Shown: positions 15,283-26,100 of the stretch, in pieces
How the letters are laid out: the number at the start of each line of letters is the position of its first letter
How positions within the stretch are numbered: the first letter of the stretch is position 1
From: a virus
IMG/VR virus record: IMGVR_UViG_3300042549_006415
Coordinates: 1-36,011 of that record
DNA length: 36,011 bases
Reading direction: 5' to 3' (one strand)
Translations under genes and position numbers: made by a program
Notes under the pieces: model-generated
Told to the model about the DNA's origin: nothing
The model's input: only the letters and a program-made list of their open reading frames with translations
Database searches by the model: none

Positions 15283-15289
15283 CTAAATA
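15283..15289 (+). promoter_or_regulatory. Late promoter box CTAAATA, spacing 5 to ATG
   Basis: CTAAATA-N5-ATG (15295): predicted +1 is the A of the start codon. It directly abuts the -35 of the divergent early-type promoter. Confidence 0.55.
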
Positions 15290-15294
15290 ATAAT

Positions 15295-15945
15295 ATGAAG
15301 AACAAAGGTTATTACGGTTGGATTCATTCCTTAAACGAAGCTGGTATGCAAGCCCATAAAAAGGGTATTGAGATGCTTGCAGAACAACATACACGTAAAG
15401 GTGAAATGCTCAATGAAGCTAAAAAGCCTAATCGTAGCCCCGAAGGAATGGCTGCAAAAAAAGCTCGTGAAACTGCAGATACCGCAAAGCGGCGTGAAAA
15501 TAGAGAAGCTGCTGCTAAAGCGGCTGCTAATGCGGCACGTTCTGGTGAAGGCGAACTAAGTGATTTTGACTTTAGTGGATTTCAAGATAGAGTTGCAGAA
15601 GTTAGAGCTGAAAAACAAGCTGCTGGTAGTGGTGTTCAACGTGTAGAAACTGGGTTTCATGGAGCCAATGATGTTGATGATTCATATGACCCAACAGATC
15701 CAGATTCAGGTACAGAAGAAATTAGTAGACTTCCAGATTATGGTATGGATGCTGAAAGAGCAATAACTTCAAAAACAAGTATTCCTGCAGGAAATGCTAA
15801 TGCTGTTGCAATGGATGCATCAGACTATGTAATGGGTGATGAAGAAGAACCAGAAGATGAAGGAAAATACGAACTTCCTAGCAAAAACTGGAAAACGTTC
15901 AAGGAATCAGTATCACAAAAGATTTCTAGAATGTTAAGAAATTAA
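15295..15945 (+). CDS. Hypothetical protein with capsid-targeting-like leader
   Basis: 216 residues from ATG 15295 (an upstream TTG at 15274 is unlikely as it precedes the promoter). The N-terminus MKNKGYYGWIHSLNEAGM ends in an L-N-E/A junction; further L-x-E sites follow (EMLAEQ, GEMLNEAKKP). Residues ~45-85 are an Ala/Lys/Arg-rich helix; the rest is acidic and low complexity (DSYDPTDPDSGTEEIS, GDEEEPEDEGKYE), and it ends in NWKTFKESVSQKISRMLRN. This acidic, multiply cuttable composition recalls T4 internal or scaffold proteins that are processed by the prohead protease, but no homology is recognised. Confidence 0.6.
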   Translation: MKNKGYYGWIHSLNEAGMQAHKKGIEMLAEQHTRKGEMLNEAKKPNRSPEGMAAKKARETADTAKRRENREAAAKAAANAARSGEGELSDFDFSGFQDRVAEVRAEKQAAGSGVQRVETGFHGANDVDDSYDPTDPDSGTEEISRLPDYGMDAERAITSKTSIPAGNANAVAMDASDYVMGDEEEPEDEGKYELPSKNWKTFKESVSQKISRMLRN

Positions 15946-16148
15946 AGATCTGGGTTTCCGATTTCCCGAGTCCATTCCCATTCTTGCCACAACATTCTAG
16001 CAAAGTCATCGTCAGGATCATGACGGCGCATTTCTAATTCTGCTAGACCCGGTGCTGAGATAGCAGCATCCATTTCCCACGATAGCCAAAACCACTCACC
16101 CTTTTTAAGAAGGTTGTTGGTAATCAGACATCGAATGTCTTTGGACAT
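15942..16148 (-). CDS. Small Trp-rich hypothetical protein
   Basis: 68 residues: MSKDIRCLITNNLLKKGEWF, then LSWEMDAAISAPGLAELEMR and a C-terminal WQEWEWTREIGNPDL. Acidic, six Trp. It starts 1 nt after the stop of the upstream gene and its stop is nested with that of the convergent gene at TTAA. No known family or function. Confidence 0.55.
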   Translation of the reverse strand: MSKDIRCLITNNLLKKGEWFWLSWEMDAAISAPGLAELEMRRHDPDDDFARMLWQEWEWTREIGNPDL

Positions 16149-16149
16149 A

Positions 16150-16395
16150 TTAGTTGATATACCAAGCAGTCAGACCACTGGCCAATGTTGGAATAGCGTA
16201 TACTTGCATAGGTAAAATATATGGGCTTTGATTAACAATTAAACTAACTGATGCAGTTGATCCATCAAGCTTAAGCACATGTAGTGTTGATGCTGCAGTA
16301 GCAGCAACTCCTCCAGAAAACAAAATACCTTTGTGTTTTGGAAGTTTTGAAGAACCAAGTGAAAATGAATTTGCTTGAGCGTATTTGTCGTACAT
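16150..16395 (-). CDS. Small beta-rich phage protein, 81 aa
   Basis: MYDKYAQANSFSLGSSKLPK at the N-terminus, then GILFSGGVAATAASTLHVLK, LDGSTASVSLIVNQSPYILP and MQVYAIPTLASGLTAWYIN. The alternating hydrophobic pattern with G-x-x-x...I-L-P-x-x-V...T-A resembles small beta-sandwich virion-associated proteins of tailed phages. It has a minus-strand late-type box (CCTAAATA) with a predicted 3-nt leader, which suits a late virion gene. Exact family unknown. Confidence 0.55.
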   Translation of the reverse strand: MYDKYAQANSFSLGSSKLPKHKGILFSGGVAATAASTLHVLKLDGSTASVSLIVNQSPYILPMQVYAIPTLASGLTAWYIN

Positions 16396-16403
16396 GTTAC
16401 AAA

Positions 16404-16410
16404 TATTTAG
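16404..16410 (-). promoter_or_regulatory. Late promoter box CTAAATA, minus strand
   Basis: CTAAATA-N8-ATG (16395): predicted leader 3 nt. Confidence 0.45.
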
Positions 16411-16694
16411 GAATTTTTAAATGATTCACTTGTCCAAAATACTTCGAGCCATTTAGGTTCATCAACAAAACTTGCCATCCAAACACATCTGTGTACCTTA
16501 TCAATTTTTTTGAGTATTCCAACATGATATGAATTGGTTTCAGTATATTGATCAACTTTCACAACATATGGTGTTGTGGATTCAACTTTATTAATAAAAG
16601 TTTGAATATATTCAGGATATACTGGTTTTACAACAGGAGGAAGTAGTTTAGGCTTTCTTTTTCCGTATTTTGATGTTTTTCTTATTTTTGCCAT
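16407..16694 (-). CDS. Hypothetical basic protein, 95 aa
   Basis: MAKIRKTSKYGKRKPKLLPP is a basic N-terminal tail, followed by a small alpha/beta domain (YIQTFINKVESTTPYVVKV, then HRCVWMASFVDEPKWLEVFW). No known motif. The 3' end overlaps the promoter box of the next minus-strand gene. It is divergent from the 67-residue gene at 16711 across only 16 bp that hold a palindromic late box. Confidence 0.55.
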   Translation of the reverse strand: MAKIRKTSKYGKRKPKLLPPVVKPVYPEYIQTFINKVESTTPYVVKVDQYTETNSYHVGILKKIDKVHRCVWMASFVDEPKWLEVFWTSESFKNS

Positions 16695-16698
16695 TATT

Positions 16699-16709
16699 CT
16701 AAATATTTA
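16699..16709. promoter_or_regulatory. Palindromic late box cTAAATATTTA, probably bidirectional
   Basis: TAAATATTTA (16700-16709) is its own reverse complement and lies in a 16-bp gap between two divergent ATGs. To the right the spacing is TAAATA-N5-ATG (leader 0); to the left predicted +1 is near 16698 with a leader of about 4 nt. Confidence 0.55.
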
Positions 16710-16710
16710 C

Positions 16711-16914
16711 ATGAAAAAGTTGATTGAAGGTAATGTTTATAATGTTCAGCAAGTCAGTACATTGAAACCAGATTCTTCCAAAACTGGTTTAGATCAATGG
16801 ACTTCCGATATGCGTAAACATGTAATGGAAAAATTACGTGGATACGCCCCAGAAAAGGTAGATCAAATCATTAAGTCTACCTTTGGTAATGTTATGACTT
16901 CAGAAAATATTTAA
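16711..16914 (+). CDS. Small hypothetical protein, 67 aa
   Basis: MKKLIEGNVYNVQQVSTLKP, then DQWTSDMRKHVMEKLRGYAPEK and a C-terminal STFGNVMTSENI. The extreme N-terminus MKKLIE/G is a minimal L-x-E junction. It would be translated from a leaderless mRNA if the palindromic late box is used. The last 15 nt overlap the convergent gene at 16900. No family recognised. Confidence 0.55.
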   Translation: MKKLIEGNVYNVQQVSTLKPDSSKTGLDQWTSDMRKHVMEKLRGYAPEKVDQIIKSTFGNVMTSENI

Positions 16915-17097
16915 AGTTTGTGCCATTTTTGAATTATTATTAAAATGTTCATTAAATTGTTCTACCAATTTTTCCTTGTGGTCAACTAATTTGTTATATT
17001 CCTTTAAACTAGTTTTTCCATCGGTTTCAAACTTACCAATGTGCTTTAAAGTTTCACCGTAGTCATAGATCATTTCTTCCAATTTTTTGTTGGTCAT
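16900..17097 (-). CDS. Small helical hypothetical protein, 65 aa
   Basis: MTNKKLEEMIYDYGETLKHI, then KEYNKLVDHKEKLVEQFNEH: charged, helical, probably a short coiled coil. It has a sigma70-type promoter (TTGACT-N16-TATACT) with a predicted 3-nt leader, the same layout as the minus-strand genes at 14983 and 15248, so it is likely early. Function unknown. Confidence 0.6.
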   Translation of the reverse strand: MTNKKLEEMIYDYGETLKHIGKFETDGKTSLKEYNKLVDHKEKLVEQFNEHFNNNSKMAQTLNIF

Positions 17098-17099
17098 AG

Positions 17100-17107
17100 T
17101 ATAAATA
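17100..17107 (+). promoter_or_regulatory. Perfect late promoter TATAAATA for the giant gene
   Basis: TATAAATA with predicted +1 near 17113 and a 25-nt leader to the ATG at 17138. It shares base 17107 with the -10 of the opposing early-type promoter. Confidence 0.65.
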
Positions 17108-17134
17108 GTATACGAGACATTACATAAAAGTCAA
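17107..17134 (-). promoter_or_regulatory. Sigma70-type promoter TTGACT-N16-TATACT
   Basis: TTGACT (17134-17129), 16-nt spacer, TATACT (17112-17107) on the minus strand; +1 near 17100, 3 nt before the ATG at 17097. Fully interlocked with the plus-strand late promoter and leader. Confidence 0.7.
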
Positions 17135-17137
17135 ATA

Positions 17138-20100
17138 ATGCATCCATTTTTACTCAACACTAGTATTACTTACACAGTTCTGATGCCAACCCAATTGTTT
17201 GGTATTATTGAAAATCCTGTGGTTGGCTATTGGAGACAAGGTGAAACATGGGGCAATCAAGCTGGTCTGACCTATATGTGGCATTATGTTAAGTTCCCTA
17301 CTGGTATGCTTGGGCCAAAGGGTGCATGTTTAGATGCAGGTCAATATCCGAGAGCAGATGGGACAAACACACCTCCAAGCGTTGCAGAATGGCCTGCAAT
17401 TGGGGATCAGAAAATGGCTGATATTAATTGGTCTTTAAGTCCATGGAATACATCAACTGGTTATATTGGAATGACATTTGGTTCTCCTGGTTTTGTAACA
17501 AAAGCAGATATTGATGATATCATACGCAACTATTCTCATATTCCAAATAAATATAGAACATTTTATCCACCAAGATCATGGAGAGCTTTAGATGGAATTG
17601 GTGGTGGTGTAATAGGTGTTACTGGAACAGAATTTGTTACTATCGATACTGTGGGTGGTACACAAACTTATCGTACTCATTGGTTAAAACGTAAAATAAA
17701 TTTTCTTAGCACTGAATTAAATGCTGTATACAGATATATGGGTTTGTCTGGATTTACGTGTTCTGCTTTTGATATAGATGACGAATATTATAATTTTCCG
17801 GGCCCCGGTGATATGAGAGGCATAGGTACTATTGGATTACGTGATTCTGTTACTAATGGCGGCATTAGTTTTATGAGTAATTTAGTATATCCAGCAAATT
17901 CTGAAACAAGTTCCAGTTGGTATGCAAATTTTAATGGAATATGTGCTACTCCAAATTCATTAATATCGCAAGGAATTACATCCAATAGAGCTTTTCTTTT
18001 AATAAGAGGATTTACTACTGGTCGTAATCCAAATTGGAGACGTGTTGATGGTATGACGGCTCTTGGAAATTGTTCTGCTTCAGGAAATATTGCTTTAGGG
18101 GGAACTCCACTTGATGGGTGGTTTGGACAAGAATACTTTAGTTCGTGGAAAGATTGGGTTGGATATTTTATTACAGATCTTACTACAGATTTTAAACAAA
18201 TAACTGGAATTTGTGCAGACAATTCTTTATCTGCTGCATATGACTATTTTAAGTCAAATGCTGAAATACATGATTATTCTAATCCAACACCAATTAGTCC
18301 AGCAAATGCTCCAACAATTTTAACAAAATCAGCTTCTGATTATGTTCCGTTTACTAGTACACCGATTCTTCGAGACTTAAATGTACTAAATTACTATTCA
18401 TATAATGACCGTGCAAATAGTTTAGGTGGTGTATATACTGTTAATAGTTCAGTTGGTGGTGATATTTCTAGTATTCCACTATATGGTCAGGCCGAGGTTG
18501 ATGTTTGGGCTAATGCTGAATACCTAATTGATAGGACATTAGATCAAAGAGGAAATAGTTATGGATTTGCCTTTGGTGGAAACACATTTGGTAAAGTTCT
18601 TGTTTCGGCATATGATTATTATATTGGTTTAAATACTAAATTTAGTGTTTCAAATCCTTCTTTATGGAATCAAAGTGATGCTCGTAAATGGTTACCGGCA
18701 AACTATCTTGATACACCTTCTCCTGGTCAGTTGGTAACATGTTTTACATGTGCTGAAACTCTTGGTAATTGTGGATTCTTTAAATTTGATCCAACGGGTA
18801 TTAATGGGTCAAGTGCAGCAAATCAAAGTAAAGTTGGATTTGACCGAACACCATCATATATTGGTTGGCATTTTAATCCAGTATGGGGAATTAATGTTCA
18901 AACTTTTAATGGTGGTGCTACAATAGGCCCAGTAAATTATATTCCAATAAGAGGATTGGATATATTGAATGGTTTAACACTTGGTAAAGAATCAAAAAGA
19001 AAGCTGGGCAGTGGTCTAACTTGGAGTACATTAAGTGGTTCATTAGATCCATGTGGTAATCCAGTTCCAGGTAATACCTTACCAGCTGGCACAATTTATA
19101 ATAACTATTGGACACATTGGTATCCAGTAGCATATATGTCTCTTCTCGAACAAGTAAAAATAGGAAGACATGTTGCTAAAGTAAATGTTGCTGATGCAGT
19201 AAATCAAAGAACTGATCCAATAAAATATCCAGGAATAACTGGTTCTATATGGACAAAAATCCAAAAACCAATTCAAGTATGGATTAGTACTCAAAAATAT
19301 TTTACTAATGGTAGTGATGTATTTGATAATACCCCATTTGCTAATTACGTGTATATTCCACAAGGAATAACATTTAATTATACTTTAACAACATCGATGG
19401 CAACTGGTACTACATACGTCTACGGTGATATGGGACCAATGTATTATGAAAATATGAGACACCAATATTTAAATAAAGTTGGTAAGTTTGCATATTATAA
19501 TCCACCAGACCATTATACCACTACCTCGATTTCAAATACTCCACCATATTTTACACAAAGTGGTCGTTTTCCAAGATATTATCCTGAAAATAATACTCAA
19601 AATCCACCAAGAGTTGGTGGTATAACATCATTTGGTGTTTGTGGTGCCATGATGCTTTCCGATGTTAAAAAAGTTAATACTGTGATTGATGAATGCAATA
19701 CTGTTGGTAATGGTACTGTTAAAGAAACATTATATCTTGCTCCAGTAAATATGGATGAGAGATCATATTTGATATCTGGTGCACAAACAGTAAATACTCA
19801 GTTTCTTTGGCGTATTACATTTGCACACCCAGCAACAAATCCTGCACCCATTATAGTTCGTGGTATGTGCTCTGGTATTACTACAGCATACAATATTAGT
19901 GGAGTAACCGATTACATCAATAATCCAAATAATAAATTTGGTATATGGTGGAATAGTGGAATTGTAGAAATTCCAATTGTTGAAAATCCACCAATCCCTG
20001 AAGCACAAAGACTTAATACATTAAGTCTTCCAGAAAATCCAAAGTTCATGTTCAATGCAGAAACTACTGCTGAATCTAGAAACGTTGTTCCTAAAAATTA

Positions 20101-23100
20101 TGTAAACCCAGATCTTTTCTGCACACTTGGTTCACCATATGGTTTTTGGAGACAAGCAGAGCGTTGGGGAAGTCAAAATGGTTTGACATATATGTGGCCC
20201 AATGTAGAATTTATTCGTGGAAATAGCGGACCAAGTCAAACTCAATTAAATGCAGGAATATTTCCAACATTCCCAACATCATCTACTATAACAACTGAAG
20301 GATGGACTGGTGTTGGAAATAATGCTAACCCTAATATTGATATTGATATGAATCAAGCTCCGTGGAATACTGCAACAGGATATATTGGATTAACCTTTGG
20401 TGCACCTGGTTTTTATACTAAGGATGGATTAGATAGAATAATTCGAGACTATAGTTGGATTCCAAACAAATATAGAGTTGTTATGGCAAGTAGATGGTGG
20501 AGAGCAGAATCCAACAGTCCAATAGCAGATACTGAAGTTGTTGCGTTGGGTGGTAATCGTATAGGTACTACTGCCTTTAAGACTCCATGGTTAAAACGTA
20601 AAATGAATTTCTTACGTGCAGAGCAAAAAGCAATATATTCATATATGGCTGGTAAGGGCTTTACCATGTCACATTATGATTTAGATGATGAAATATATGG
20701 TTATCTAGACTATCGTGGTATTGGTGTATCGGGATCAACTTTTATAAATGGAGTAACTGTTGCAAACCGTATTGGTGATCTTAATTTTTATCTAAAATGG
20801 CTTTATCCTAGTAATGGACCAACTGGATCTAAATGGTATTCAAACTTTTATGGTGCATGTGCTGCTCCAGATTGTTTTATTACTCGTGGTATTACTTCCA
20901 TGCGAGCACATCTTTTGGCAAAGGGATTTACAACTAATACTTCAAATTGGAGATACGTTGAAGGTTTGACTGCAATAGGTGGATCTATTGATAATGTGCC
21001 CGGCAATCTTGCGGGTGATGGATCATTTGAAATTTTGGGATATGAACATCAGGCTGCAATTAAAGATTGGTATGCTGGTCACTGGACTGATATGGTAAAT
21101 GATTTTAAATTATATAATGGAATAACTGCAGATAATTCATTATCAGGTGATTATGGGTATTACAAATTAAATAATGCAGTAATTAATTTTACAAATCCAT
21201 CTTATACAAATAATTTTTATGTAAATAATACTAAAGATCATATTAGTGATGCATTAAATCGTACTAGTACTGATTATGTTCCATTTGTTACTAATAATAT
21301 TACATCAGCATCTGATAAAAGAATGCAAGATTATTATCAGTATAATGATGCATTTAGTTTAGACTCATGTCAAAATGTATATACAGAACAAGTTGGTGAT
21401 ATTGGAGTAATACATGCCTACGGTGGTAATCAAGCAGATATTGATCCAGCTAGCAATGCTGCAAGAATTATTGATAGAAATTTAGATTGGAGAGGTAATA
21501 CATACGGATTAGTAATTAATGGTATTACATATGGTAAAAATGTTGGTGGTTGGTACTCCTCTTGGGGAGCAATGAGGAGAAAATATGGAGATAATGCTCC
21601 AGAAGCAAGTACAGCATTTGCTAAAAAATGGGTACCAGCAAATTGGCTAGGAAACACTACCAATGCTCAAATAATTCAGTGTTACTCCTGTGCTGAAATA
21701 ATGGGAAGTACTGGGTTCTTTCAATATGATCCTACAGGAGTTAGTTCTAGTGCTGCAAGTATAACTAAAGTTGGTTTTGATAGAGCACCACATTATGTTT
21801 CATGGCATTTAAATCCAGTATGGGGAATTAATGTTAATAGATTCGCCTCTGGTCAGGTTTCAGGTCCAGCAAATTATATACCACTATATGGACCGGATAC
21901 ATTAAATGGATTATCATTTGGAGGCAAGACCAAATATTGGACAGGAACAAATACTACTTTTTCAGTTGATAGAATAGATCCATGTGGTAATCCATTCCCA
22001 GCAAATCCGTTACCTGCTGGAACAATTTATAATCACTATTGGACTAACTGGTATCCAATGGGATATATGGCATTGATGACAGACATTAAGTGGGGAAGAC
22101 AAGTAGCCAAGTCAAATGTAGCCAAAGCAATTTATGAAAGAAATGATCCAATAAATCATCCAAAGATACCCGGAAGTAATTGGTATGGAATACAAAAACC
22201 AATTAATACATGGGTTGCCCATCAAAGATGGACTACTGATGGTGAGCTAGACATCAGTAAGGAGGCGAACTCAAATTTGAATTCTTATTATATTCCTGAA
22301 GGATTAACATTTGGATATCGTACTGTAGTAGGTCAAGAAAGTTCATTATTAGCCGGTTTCACATTCATGTATGGTGAAGCAGGACCAATGTATTATGAAA
22401 ATATACGTCACCAGTATTTAAATAAAACTGGAAGATATTCATATTGGAATCCTAGCACATATGATATGACTTCTTCAGATGGTACACCATTATCATATAT
22501 GAATGAATCGGCATGTTTTGGTGGAAGAAGATACACTCAAGCACAAACATCTCCACAAAAAATTGGTGGTCTCACATGTATGGGTATATGTGGTGCTATT
22601 AAGATTGCACTAGCAAGAAAAATTAATAATGTTATTGGAGAATGTCAGACTATTGGTAATGGTACTGTATGGGAAACAACATATCTTGCTCCAATGAATA
22701 TGGATGATCGATCATATGTGATCTCAGGTGCACAAAAGGTTGATGGTAACTATGTTTGGCGTATTACTTTTGCTCATCCAGCAACACAATCACCAATTAT
22801 TGTAAGAGGATCTGTTAGTGGTATTACAACCGCGTATCATGTAAATGGTATTACAAATTATATTGATTCTCCAAATAATAAATTTGGTATATGGTGGACT
22901 ACAGACCGTTATGAAATTCCTGTAGTTGAAAATCCTCCAGTATCAGAAGCAGAAAGATTAGGAGTTCTTAATCTTCCTGGAGCATCGGCGTTTAGTTATA
23001 ACCCGTTAACAATGACACAGGCTGTGGAAGCTTTTAATGGTATTGAAATTGTTACTGATATTGTTAATCTATCTTTTAATGCTACAGATAGAGCCAAAAC

Positions 23101-26100
23101 AATTCCACCGATGTTGGCTAACAATATTAAGTATGGTCAAGTAATATATGAGCAAGAGGTATCTGCATCCATTGGTGCAGACTTTACAGTAAATAAAGCA
23201 TCATATCAAAATCTATTAAGAGCTTCTCTTAATCAATTTTATGGCAATACAACAGATAAAAATTACTTTGGTATAGACCCATATCATTTTGTTCTTGATT
23301 ATGAAGGTAATATGACCAATTATATTGGTGGAGATGTGGATCCAATTGCTGGCTCATCATGTGCTAAAGCAATTAATATGCTTAATAATTTATTAGTTTA
23401 TACAAAAGAAGTTTCTCCTAATTCTATAATATATCAATATAACTGCCCCTCAATGCCATATTACTTTGCATTTACTCCTGGTAATGCGTGTACATGGGCT
23501 GGAAAATCAAATGCAGTTTCACTTTTCCAATATGAAGCTGAAAAAACTAGATTAAAGAAACAACAGAAAAGTAAAATAGCACTATTTAAAGCTAACACAG
23601 ATCGTGTAGATATGGAAGCATATCCAAAATATACAGATGCATTTAAATTTGCAAAGGATACTGATGCAGCTTCGTCACAACTTATATATAATAATACTTT
23701 AAGTGCTAGTCAAGAATTATTAAACAATTATCCAAAAACAATACCAACACAAATCTTTGGTAGCTTTACTGTAGCTGACGGTAGTGAATATGTATTAACT
23801 GGAACAGCTAGTAACGCAATAACAGGATATACTGGACTACAAAATTATCAATCACTGGTAAGCTTTACTCCTCATTTAGGAACATATACTCTTAAACCAG
23901 CAACTGATGCTGGTGTTAAGAAAATGTTTATATGGTACCCATTACAATATTTTATTAATATTTCTAAATTTGCAGCAGGAAATTGTTGGGGAGTATTGCC
24001 TGGTAATTTTGATGTACCTGGTGCATACATTTACCAAGCCAGAAAAGTATTTAATGATCTTTTGTTAGATACACAAACTATAGCATATGCAATTCCAGAA
24101 ATATCAGGTATTTCAAAATTTGCATATCGATATGCACTACCTTTAAATGATGATGGTATTTGGGCTGGAACAAAGAGTGTAACACCTAGTAATATAGATC
24201 CTGGTGGAAGATTTGTAAATGTACAGAATCTAGCACTTCAAGCCGGAATATCTAAAACAGTTCAAATGGCGAGATTGTTTAAGTCTTATGCCGGAGATAG
24301 TGGACCACTGACAGAAGATTGTGCAACTGTTATTGCAAGAGGTACAACATATATTCAAGGGCTTACTGCATATACTGGAAATCTATCTTATATTCCATAT
24401 GATCCAGATATATTTACATCAACTGATGCTGACATTGTATCTTTACTGTCTGGTGCAGCAAATAATTATTTACCAAAATTACCGGACGGTCACACGGCGG
24501 CAAGATATACCAGAGTCTATACAAATGCTGATGTTCCGGCTTATAATAGATATCCCAGTACTACAAAACCTTTAGGGCATTTATCTGATTGCAGTAATCC
24601 AATGATTACACAAATTGCTGCATTAACTGGTACTGACACAATTATAGGAGATTACCTTCGTTCAAAGGGATTTAATCTTGCATTTGGTTGGAAAATTGGT
24701 AACACAAGAGTTGCTGATGGACGGTTAATATCTCCTGGTACTGCAGGCAGTCAAGCAACTGCATTAGCTACTGCAAATGCTATTTTAACTGAAGTTTCTA
24801 CTCACGTTCCATTTGAAAGATATGGTTGGACTATTAGTGAATGTGAATTTAGAGGATACACTGACGGCTATCAAGGGTTTGACCCATTAAATGATGGAAA
24901 ATATCTAGGAACTGCATGGTATATTACTGGTGTAATTTCTATGATGGAGGCATTGGGTACTGCTGGTATGACAACTGGTCTAGAAACTAAATTAAGAGGA
25001 ATAATGGAGGGTGAAGTATATGGTTTAGTTGCCAATTGGAAAGAAAAATATGGATGGTATACTAAAGGACAGTTTGCAGGAATGCCTGTTGGCTCAGGAC
25101 AGCCAAATACAAATCAATGGATTGAACCTGCTGCTTCTTTAATCAATCTTACTTTATATCTTGGTGATAAGAAGTTTTTACCAGCATATAATCTTGGAGT
25201 TGCACTCTTAGCCGAATCATTCAACTATGAAAATGCTGATGGTTCTTTTTTAGAAGGATTTGGTTACGCTCAACAATCTGTTAGTCCTATGATTAACACG
25301 GTTAATTATACTAATGCAATTGGTGATTCGCGTTTAAGTGGTAGCGGATTTTTACAAAATTATTGGCAGTGGGCACAGGATAATATGTTACCCGGAAATC
25401 ATATTATTAATTGTTCGGATAATAGAGGCAGTCAACCCCCAAATTATGTTACGTTTTATTATTGGCCTTCTATTATTGACGGTGCTTTAACGGCAGGAGC
25501 TACGGCATTAGCAAATATCAAATATCTGTATCCACCTACACTTGATCGGCTTTTAGATGGTGAACAAGCTATTAGATATGTTGCTGCTACTAAAGGTATT
25601 ACTGCGGCATTAACTATGCCAAATTATAAATTTTATTCAAATCAACAAATGACAATTTGGAGAACTGGAAGAGACAGACCTTCAGCAATTGGAAATCCGT
25701 ATAATGCTATTGATACGGGTACATTTGGTAATACTGCTACTCCCCATTATGCTATCTGGGCAAAGGGATCATCAATTAAAGAAGGACATAAGCATACTGA
25801 TCAAGGTCAAATAAGTGTTTATCAAGGATATAAAGTTATTCTTATGGATTGTGGTATTGATTATGATGAATCAAATCCAAATTTATTACCTGGTATTAAT
25901 ATAGATATGTTACAACAGGCTACTGGTCATAATATGATGCAGGTTGATGCTGTAGATAAGAGTGTTCCAGTAAATGCCCCAATGACAATGACTACACTTG
26001 GTGCAACTGGTGGCAATATTACTATTAATGGAACATGTGCATATACCAATATAAACAACTGCACAAGAAATATCATATGGAATGCAAATGGTTTCAATAA

